Of a DNA stretch of 64,000 nt, positions 47,701 through 53,206 are shown piece by piece. Source of the DNA: Symbiodinium kawagutii (lineage: Eukaryota > Sar > Dinophyceae > Suessiales > Symbiodiniaceae); the NCBI GenBank assembly GCA_009767595.1, contig VSDK01004678.1, forward strand, positions 73,421-137,420, written 5' to 3'. The translations under genes and the position numbers were made by a program. The notes beneath the pieces were generated by a model, which saw only the letters and a program-made list of their open reading frames with translations, was not told where the DNA came from and did no database searches. Positions within the stretch are counted from its first letter, which is position 1; each line of letters opens with the position of its first letter.

Positions 47701-50700
47701 GTTCACGATGTTGAGGCTCAAGGGTGATCAGGTCTTGAGAGTCAGTGCAGATGATCTTGCTGAGATGTATTACACCATAAAGGTTCCTCTTTCCCGTGCC
47801 AAACGGAACTGCATAGGTTTGAGATTCCATGCACATGAGTTGGAGCATCTCACATGTTTCGATGCTACTCAACGTAGAGGTGTTTGTTTTGTAGCTCTCA
47901 ATGCTCTGGCCATGGGCGATTCATGGGCGGTCGAATACGCTCAACAGGCACATCACAATGTGCTTCACTTTGTCGCCGGTTGCATGCTTCCTTCCCAGCG
48001 AGTTGCTTACCGACAAGCTTTCCCTCGATCCTCGTTCTTAGAATGGTTGTCCATAGATGATCACATAGGAGTGCAAATCCTCACTAAGAATCAATTTGCA
48101 AAACAGGTCCCTCTTAGAGATACTGAAGTTTTCGAGCGGGCTGGTGAGGCTTACAAGGAGGTAGGTCTGGTTCAGCATCCCAAGAAAAAACGTAGAGGTG
48201 TCCAGAAGGGGGTTTTCCTTGGTGCCGAGATTGATGGTTCGCGTGGCTTAGTCTCCGCTCCCAGGGATAGGATTGGTTCCTTGATGCTTTGTACAATGAT
48301 TGTAGCTCAAAAAGGGTGGTGTTCTCCCAAGCTGTTGTCCAGCTTGTTGGGATGTTGGGTCCATGTCCTCATGTTTCGTCGTCCCATCCTCGCCATCTTG
48401 TCATGCTCTTTCAGTGAATCACAGGGACGGCCACAAAACGAACTGTTTGAGTTGAGTCGACAGACACGGAATGAACTTTGTGCTATCGCTCTCCTTGGGC
48501 CGGTTTGTGTCAGTGACATGAGGGTCGATGTTGCTCCAGCCATCTTTTGCACAGATGCCAGTCCAGATGGGGCGGGCATTTGCGTAGCCACGGAAAAAGC
48601 AGAAGTGGTTGAGGAACTATGGCGGCGCAGTGAACAACGTGGGTATTACACCCAACTGTTAAATCCGTCAGCTGCCATTTTGCATGAGATGGGCTTGGAT
48701 CACTTAGAGGATAACTTGCCTGATGTTTCTTCTTGGTGCCATGATTGTTCCATTCAGATACCAGCTCCCTTGAAAGAAGGCATTCTGTACGATTGCATCG
48801 AACTCTTTAAGGGAGAGGGGAACTGGTCTCTTGCGCGCGAACATGTTGGCTGCACAGTGCATCATGGGGTGGACGTGCGGGGTTCTGCTCTCTCCTTTGG
48901 GGATATGTTGGACAACTCTGTGTTTCATCAACTTGTTGCACTCGCTGTGCGGGGGGTAGTTCGTGAATGGCATGCAGGGCCACCTTGCTATACATATGGT
49001 ACTCTCAGGAGGCCAAGAATCAGGTCAAAGGAATACCCCGCTGGGTTTCATTTGGAGGATCCATTGACTAAGGAACAAACTAGACTTGCTCTCCGAACTG
49101 CATTTCTCATGTTTCTTGTAGTCTCCAGTGGAAATTACTTCAGCATTGAACAGCCAGGCTCCTCTGTCATGTTTCGCTTGCAAGTGTTCCGCAGATTGGT
49201 TGCCTCGGGTTGTGCGATCACCAGGATGTGTTTCTGCAGTTTTGGATCCCCATTCAAGAAGCCTTCGCAGTGGTTACATAATAAACCATGGTTGCTTAGT
49301 CTTGAGTTACCTTGTAGATGTCATTCACCCAGCCAGCATTTTGTCATAGAAGGGACTTTCACACGTGAATCTGTAGATCGCTTTGATAAAATGTGCAGGC
49401 CTTCAGCCGAGGGACTGTACGGTCGAAAGCCACGAGTAGGGGAGGCTGTCTCTGCCTATTCTGCTTCCTACCCTAAAACTCTTTGCAGACGCATGGCCAT
49501 AGGTTCACGTCAGTCCACGACTGAAAGTGTTGGCGTCATCCCCCTTTCCAAAATTGTTCAGAGCCTGAGCAAAGTTGGTGACCCTGTTGATCTACCTTCA
49601 TCCATCCTCCTTGAAAAGACTTCTCCTCCTCGAGCTTTCCATGAAGATCCTGAGTGGATAGGTGAACTTGCTGATAGTTTAAAGTTCAAAGAGCTCTTGC
49701 GGTATAAGTTTTCCAAGAGGGGGCACATAAATGTGTTGGAGAGTCGGGTCCATAAAACTTTGATAAAATACTGCGCTAAGCACCATGCCAACTCCCGGAT
49801 TTTAGCCCTTCTAGATTCACGTGTAACTTTGGGGGCTACCGCCAAAGGCCGCTCCAGCAGCCGAGCCATTTGCCGAGTGCTTCAGGGTTCACTCGGGTAT
49901 ATCATAGGGGGGGTTTGTATCCAGGGGGGTTGCATGTTTGCAGCAAGAAAAATCGTAGCGACGGTCCCTCACGAAACCGTCCTGTCCCACCGCCCAGCAA
50001 GGAAGAACCTGAGTGGCTCCTGGCATTGCGAGCTGGGCGCTGTGATCACTTCGATTTGCAGCTCTTGGCAGGGCACTTTCCTCGTAATGCTGCGAGGTGG
50101 CTTCGAATGTTGCTACTTCTCGCTGGGGACATTGAACCTAATCCAGGACCTGGCGCAACGTCTCTAGGCAGTCGGAACCCACGTGGCAGTCTCGACCTTA
50201 GTGTCGGGTTTGCGCCAGCGACTTCGAAGAGGATGTCTTCCTGCCTGCAGTTGTTTGAGTCCTGGCTTCAGAATGAGCTGGGGTTAACTATGGAGCAACT
50301 TTGCTGGGATTCTTTAGCTGCTCCACTGGCTATAAGGGCTTATGGTCTTCATCTATATCAGCAGGGTTTTCCCCGTTATCAGTTTGTGTATGCCATCACC
50401 GGACTTCAAGATGCATATCCTCATTTGAGGGCCTTCATGGCTCCAGCTTGGGCTGTGGACCGAAAGTGGCAGGTTGCTGAACCTGGTGAGTGCAGACCTG
50501 TCCTGTCGGCGCCGGTGCTTCGAGCTTTGAGCAGCCTATGTCTACTTTGGTGCTGGCCTCGTTTCTTGGGGGTCACCTTGGTTGGATTTCTGGGCATGTT
50601 GCATCCTTCAGAATTCCTTGCGCTTCGAAGACAGGATTTGCTGTTGCCCTCAGACGCTCTGCATTCCGAACCTGTCTTCTACGTGCATATAGTGAACCCC

Positions 50701-52866
50701 AAGACCTCCAGGTTTGCTCGAAGACAACACTGCAAAGTCGACCACCCCCTGGTCCTCGAATTTGTCACTAAAGTGTTTGGGCATTTGGAGCCTGCTGAAT
50801 CTCTCTTTGCTGGAGGGGCTGCCGCATACCGAAAGAGATGGGATGCGGCTATGCATCGGCTGGGGGGGCCCGGGGGTCAGAAGCTGAGAGGTGCAACTCC
50901 TGCTGTGTTGCGCGGCAGTGGCGCCACGCACATGTACCTTCTGACTGAAGATTTGCCTCGAGTCCAGTGGCGTGGAAGGTGGAGTCAGCTCAAGACAGTT
51001 GAGCACTATGTTCAGGAAGTAGCGGCGCAGTCGTTTCTGGCCAGACTGGATTCTCAAGCGAAGCAGCGATTGCTGGAGCTGGATCGTGCATCAGCTTGGC
51101 TACTTAGATCTTTTCTTTCAAGTTGACTCTGTCAAAGAATTCAAGAGATGGAAGTGGCCCCATTTTGGTGCCATCCAGCCTCGAAGCTTAGATGAGCTTC
51201 TGTTTCCAGCAGCTGTCAGCTGCTTTGGCTTGGCGCTGCTTTGAGTGTGCAGCTTCAGCCCAGGGAGGCTTTGAGATGAGCGGGAAAACAGAGTGATGCA
51301 AAGTATCACTCCATGGCAAATCTCATCCATGCTCAGCATCTCGGCCCCGAGCCCGCTGCCACCCTTGTTTTTTGGAAGTGGCCCCATTTTGGTGCCATCC
51401 AGCCTCGAAGCTTAGATGAGCTTCTGTTTCCAGCAGCTGTCAGCTGCTTTGGCTTGGCGCTGCTTTGGGTGTGCAGCTTCAGCCCAGGGAGGCTTTGAGA
51501 TGAGCGGGAAAACAGAGTGATGCAAAGTATCACTCCATGGCAAATCTCATCCATGCTCAGCATCTCGGCCCCGAGCCCGCTGCCACCCTTGTTTTTTGGA
51601 AGTGGCCCCATTTTGGTGCCATCCAGCCTCGAAGCTTAGATGAGCTTCTGTTTCCAGCAGCTGTCAGCTGCTTTGGCTTGGCGCTGCTTTGGGTGTGCAG
51701 CTTCAGCCCAGGGAGGCTTTGAGATGAGCGGGAAAACAGAGTGATATATATATATATAAATAGTATGATGTGACATGATGTAACATAGTATGGTATATGT
51801 ATGTATATATATATATATATATGATAGTATAAGTTTTCGAGCTACGGTTTCCAGATCTATCCAACGAAGATTGCCCATCCAGATTTCCCCATATCGTTTC
51901 GGACTTGATGGGTGACTGGCTGCCGGACATGGCTTCCCTTCGAGGCCTGGATGGAAAACCGAGGGATGGGCTTCATCGCTCCAAGTGATGGCTCCCAAGA
52001 CCTCTTCGTTCACAGAAGCTATTTGGCAGATGGAGGACCTGAATGACTCAGCTGAATGGAGCTGATAACTAGCTTAGCTTTTGACTACTCGAAACTCAAA
52101 TCTGCTCCAAGACTCAACTTGGATACTCTGGAGCCTTTTGAGCCTCGCAGAGAGCCTTCAATTACCGTGTCTGAGCAGGATCTCTGGCACTGGGCTCACA
52201 AGTGACATTCACAGCAGAATATGCCGCTCGGAAACGCCGTTTCAGCAGCCACGAGTTGGAAGCACTTGCAGGCCTCCAGTGGTCGCTTCCTTACTCCCAG
52301 CCCCTCATAGCTCACACACTCTGCTTGTGTGTCCTTTGATGGTCCGTGTTTCTTTCCATCTCTAGTCTCTCGCAGTCTTTTCCTGGTTGCTAAGCACCAA
52401 AAATGCCCTGGAATGAAAACTCCATGTAGCACTGCATGTTTGCAACATTGAAATAATGACACATCCAAAAGCCCCAAAGTGGAACACAACCTTTTTTCAG
52501 CTAATTACTGTAAGTCTTTCCATGTCCCTGTCGCATGTCCAATACCACACAACGCAAGTATAATCTCATGACTGACAGACCGTTGCATGAATCCCTCTTG
52601 ACTAGGAAGCCAAACGCAAACAGCAACACTTTTCAACTTTCACCCACTAAATCGCTGCCTCACTGAATGAAAATGGCTGACATGCAGCTTTTCCCAAGCT
52701 AGCTTTCGTTCAAACCTGCTTGGGCCTCTTCCGGCAGAACTTTTAAGACATGTTTGTAGTTCAGAATGGCGCTGAGATCGACTGAATCGACCTCGCTAAG
52801 GATCCACAAAAGGGTAAGCCGATCGCCAAGAATGTCGTGGGTGCCATACCTCAGCCATCAAACTGA
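35051..52866 (+). CDS. Modular RNA-binding gene: cold-shock domains, Gly-rich linkers, RRM
   Basis: Recognised parts in order: 35051-35727, three tandem cold-shock domains; about 35969-36193, Gly/Tyr-rich linker and start of domain 4; 36550-36631 and 36965-37027, rest of domain 4; about 37260-37310, Gly/Lys linker; about 38650-38750, 39190-39228 and 41529-41690, a split RRM; about 41780-41840, VKFA-containing piece; about 41913-42184, Gly/Cys-rich tract; 43047-43153 and 43380-43574, Gly-rich exons ending at the start of domain 5; 51945-52040, rest of domain 5; 52801-52866, QKGKPIAKNVVGA and TGA. Cold-shock domains and RRMs bind single-stranded RNA or DNA, so a role in RNA handling is likely. 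A single gene is inferred from strand, order and compatible splice phases; two or three tandem genes are possible. The first exon and start codon were not identified, and 38293-38302 is an assembly gap. Confidence 0.6.
35969..37027 (+). other. Exons of Gly-rich linker and fourth cold-shock domain, split by two GC-AG introns
   Basis: From 35969 one frame reads AQMGGGYGGGYGGGYGGPQ. Farther on, another frame reads CGAKVWFPEKGYG and stops being coding at a GC donor (about 36194). It resumes after ATCAG|G at 36550 as FITLDNGMGDAFVGSNAFPP, ends at 36631 (GC donor 36632), and resumes at 36965 as LRISCAAQWNNDKQKFTAVE. Joined, these make one canonical cold-shock fold (KGYGF-IT, DAFVG, KFTAVEV). The switch between the Gly frame and the KVWF frame inside one exon is unexplained. 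Confidence 0.7.
36782..36850. repeat. TATATGTACGTA-type AT-rich palindromic tract
   Basis: Alternating TATA/TACGTA with inverted halves (ATATATCTATATATGTACGT / ACGTATATATCTATATACAA) in an intron of the RNA-binding gene. Confidence 0.7.
38293..38302. other. Assembly gap (10 N)
   Basis: Ten N in a row; true length unknown. Confidence 1.
38650..38750 (+). other. RRM, first half
   Basis: Reads FPSNLEPRLDINETKLQEIF then GSYGTVVSCK, which fits RNP2, helix 1 and strand 2 of an RNA-recognition motif. Ends at AAG|GT (donor 38751). The exact start is uncertain. Confidence 0.65.
39190..39228 (+). other. 39-nt Ala/Pro mini-exon
   Basis: Between TCAAG|G and a strong GTGAGTG donor; 13 codons reading VPAAAPQAPAATV, phase 0 on both sides, inside the large RRM intron. 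It would extend a loop of the RRM or be skipped without changing frame. Confidence 0.45.
41529..41690 (+). other. RRM, second half
   Basis: After GGCCAG|G the frame reads VLPGEGRPDRAALVRFGSAD and EAKWIVERVG. ALVRFGSADEA is an RNP1/helix-2 pattern. Phase matches the first half (38750). Confidence 0.7.
41913..42184 (+). other. Gly/Lys/Cys-rich repeat exon
   Basis: Repeats of GFDGGKG and GYGGKG followed by six GGC units (GCGGCG...), ending in YGQSNGYAGGAGQ. Resembles the Gly-rich tails of plant-type cold-shock and GRP proteins. The minus strand gives a spurious His/Ser frame. Confidence 0.65.
42910..43014. mobile_element. Foldback element family A, in RNA-binding gene intron
   Basis: GTGATTTCTCGAAATAGGTG ... 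AGTAATAAACCATCAATTTTG ... TTTAGAAACCACCATT. About 105 bp, more diverged ends than the 55027 copy. Confidence 0.65.
43047..43574 (+). other. Gly-rich exons leading into fifth cold-shock domain
   Basis: 43047-43153 reads VGGLVSFSAQVGGGDYGRAP. 43380-43574 reads GGGMNQRFSPYGAGGGKG, then (GMG)n and finally QQTGVVK at a GC donor (43575). GVVK is the first strand of the next cold-shock domain, completed 8.4 kb away at 51945. Confidence 0.6.
43775..43822 (+). repeat. Left terminal repeat A1
   Basis: 48 bp identical to segments at 51296-51343 and 51518-51565. Beyond it, similarity to the A copies fades (GAGC..G..TGCCACC-like). Confidence 0.85.
44115..44828 (+). CDS. Retrotransposon ORF1, unknown function
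   Basis: 237 codons from ATG. Acidic start, then a Pro/Arg/Phe-rich middle (FPLVFPRSNSFRFPVIENSP) and an aromatic C-terminal part. No known domain recognised. It is the first ORF of the element and overlaps the next ORF by 37 bp (ATG at 44792, stop at 44828). Probably a Gag-related or accessory protein by position. Confidence 0.6.
   Translation: MSWILLWFSRNETELSEEAPTDTASFAALEAREGPEVNLDAAQLPVVPRRAAKAKAFPRPAFEPIEFPLVFPRSNSFRFPVIENSPEFVREILRADAPERLAELVPNHLQFLARDPSLESLHPDWNPLARVGRALRAGVSAHRVVSDLFPRQARSLPLPFANAVYVCLRCIWERDSGFWTREYRLYWRFVGDPNTGEDIFQAICVSHAFPTFVEAEVFLRGAQRDRWPLEVRDINDL
44792..46457 (+). CDS. Retrotransposon Gag-like ORF with apparent frame change
   Basis: Protein-like composition starts in one frame (MASGGAGHQRPLSFPDIVEL to about 45110, VEVNLEDFQRQE) and continues in the +1 frame (FLADFAEECALFCSRTPALR) to the TGA at 46455-46457. 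The C-terminus is very basic (KKAGKGRKKGKNQPK), suiting nucleic-acid binding. Either a +1 frameshift is programmed near 45100-45125, or this copy carries an indel. No zinc knuckle is seen. Confidence 0.55.
46457..50167 (+). CDS. Retrotransposon Pol: RT - RNase H with methylase-like insert
   Basis: Start ATG at 46457 overlaps the Gag stop (TGATG). Reverse transcriptase: ILNPQRVNARL, then SADDLAEMYY (about residue 432), ALNALAMGDSWAVEYAQQ, and the catalytic SIDDH (residues 534-535). RNase H begins at TDASPDGAG (residue 700) and continues only at GHINVLES (about 1090) with LDSRVTLGATAKGRSSS. Between them lies a domain with AGPPC (residues 840-844), FSIEQPGSSVMF and FGSPFKKPSQWLHNKP, like cytosine-C5 methylases. 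The open frame extends upstream through the Gag region to 44792, probably by chance. Useful coding ends near 49913; from there the RNase H end continues in the -1 frame (next ORF). Confidence 0.8.
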   Translation: MSRSFSSTGAKELQSQSTTLGAASSGWAGQGENVLGNNSKGCSPNLETPAAVVDNDSTFLHNSLPPELDSKGLGDEPISFLSIMQAVLQSQESAHLGLSQFLRLSMQPSSRKAHSVKPGTDLWPCPVPLWSWTGSHHLSPRRRLRRRRLQAKAQLLQKVIGVLNWECLGHPLKPPPNACAGTPYSDSQWDMVCRLEGLIDHFVAADDVSAASLGRCGEKFRNLFDVVKELPASRDVDLLELVQNIATHLDPYTSPSPTSKVDVHSPDNVGPIVSHGDKPQTLHMSVTPAKPVKADRIKWEHSPSFDPIPYLTDALVRDSFINPAAVKLPPSQWVDKPKGRVHCSKAELLRLAEKWDSKGACRIFRLDQVIEEETVGIFAVSKDATHDRLILNPQRVNARLQSYSHFTKSLAPGALFTMLRLKGDQVLRVSADDLAEMYYTIKVPLSRAKRNCIGLRFHAHELEHLTCFDATQRRGVCFVALNALAMGDSWAVEYAQQAHHNVLHFVAGCMLPSQRVAYRQAFPRSSFLEWLSIDDHIGVQILTKNQFAKQVPLRDTEVFERAGEAYKEVGLVQHPKKKRRGVQKGVFLGAEIDGSRGLVSAPRDRIGSLMLCTMIVAQKGWCSPKLLSSLLGCWVHVLMFRRPILAILSCSFSESQGRPQNELFELSRQTRNELCAIALLGPVCVSDMRVDVAPAIFCTDASPDGAGICVATEKAEVVEELWRRSEQRGYYTQLLNPSAAILHEMGLDHLEDNLPDVSSWCHDCSIQIPAPLKEGILYDCIELFKGEGNWSLAREHVGCTVHHGVDVRGSALSFGDMLDNSVFHQLVALAVRGVVREWHAGPPCYTYGTLRRPRIRSKEYPAGFHLEDPLTKEQTRLALRTAFLMFLVVSSGNYFSIEQPGSSVMFRLQVFRRLVASGCAITRMCFCSFGSPFKKPSQWLHNKPWLLSLELPCRCHSPSQHFVIEGTFTRESVDRFDKMCRPSAEGLYGRKPRVGEAVSAYSASYPKTLCRRMAIGSRQSTTESVGVIPLSKIVQSLSKVGDPVDLPSSILLEKTSPPRAFHEDPEWIGELADSLKFKELLRYKFSKRGHINVLESRVHKTLIKYCAKHHANSRILALLDSRVTLGATAKGRSSSRAICRVLQGSLGYIIGGVCIQGGCMFAARKIVATVPHETVLSHRPARKNLSGSWHCELGAVITSICSSWQGTFLVMLRGGFECCYFSLGTLNLIQDLAQRL
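49907..49913 (+). promoter_or_regulatory. G7 run at Pol frame change (possible -1 frameshift site)
   Basis: ATAGGGGGGGTTT. Pol family similarity is in frame 2 up to here and in the -1 frame immediately after. A homopolymer of this kind can cause ribosomal or polymerase slippage, but an indel in this copy or an assembly error would look the same. Confidence 0.5.
49907..51126 (+). CDS. Retrotransposon RNase H end, 2A-like peptide and tyrosine recombinase
   Basis: In the -1 frame relative to Pol, the sequence first completes the RNase H end (GGLHVCSKKNRSDGPSRNRP, the usual N.aD.pSR pattern), then reads LLLLAGDIEPNPGP (GDIEPNPGP at 50125-50151), a match to the 2A ribosome-skipping motif D(V/I)ExNPGP. 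The recombinase follows: GMLHPSEFLALRRQD (first Arg), VLRGSGATHMY, QWRGRWS, and the catalytic Tyr in VEHYVQE (51007-51009). The stop is at 51124-51126. An internal ATG at 50233 is an alternative start. No ATG precedes the 2A motif in this frame, so expression by frameshift from Pol is likely. Confidence 0.8.
50125..50151 (+). other. 2A-like ribosome-skipping motif
   Basis: Encodes GDIEPNPGP preceded by MLLLLA, as in active 2A peptides. Skipping between the last Gly and Pro would release the recombinase from RT-RNase H. Confidence 0.75.
51151..51743 (+). repeat. Right end: 224-bp B-A unit, 2.65 copies
   Basis: Units start at 51151, 51375 and 51599 (period exactly 224). Each is a B part of about 143 bp (GAAGTGGCCCCATTTTGGTG ... 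GGGAAAACAGAG) and an A part of about 81 bp. The third copy has B only. Copies are almost identical. Confidence 0.92.
51743..51822. repeat. (AT)n microsatellite at retrotransposon right border
   Basis: GATATATATATATATAAATAG and, farther, GTATATATATATATATATG; borders the element's last B repeat. Confidence 0.85.
51945..52866 (+). other. Fifth cold-shock domain, 3' exons
   Basis: After CGAG|G at 51945 the frame continues AWMENRGMGFIAPSDGSQDL then FVHRSYLADG. A last exon from about 52801 reads DPQKGKPIAKNVVGAIPQPS and stops at 52864-52866. The strand-4 part between them was not found, so either a small exon is missed or this end of the gene is decaying. Confidence 0.6.
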
Positions 52867-53206
52867 GACGAGCCTTGCTTGCACGAAGCACTTCTTTTCA
52901 TCCCATGCTTCTCCCAAGTCCAACGTGTTAAAGTAACGTTGAAGATTGTTGAAGATCGCTTGGAAGTGCTCATACAGTATCACTTTTTGCATTCTAAAAG
53001 CTCCGAAACATGTCTATCTTGTTTTGTCTCTTCGCATATCCGTAAATGTTGTACTGACTTTTCACTCTCTCTCTCTATGCCAGTATGAACTGATACTAAG
53101 TTTGAGGCACTCTGACAGATTGTGACAAATACCACAGAAGCACAGTGGATCATCAAGATGTTTTCAAATTGACAACCGAATGCTATGACATGCTCTGTGA
53201 ATTTCC

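Larger units (their letters stand above)
43774..51743 (+). mobile_element. Tyrosine-recombinase (DIRS/Ngaro-like) retrotransposon, nearly complete
   Basis: An approximately 8-kb unit with a 5' leader, Gag-like ORFs (44115-46457), an RT/RNase H/methylase-like ORF (46457-50167) and a tyrosine recombinase (to 51126). No integrase with DDE motif and no LTRs are present. A 48-bp segment beginning ATGCAAAGTATCACTCCATG occurs at the left end (43775) and twice in the right end (51296, 51518), the split direct repeat layout of YR retrotransposons. The right flank turns into an AT microsatellite. The insertion lies inside the host intron 43575-51944. Confidence 0.85.
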
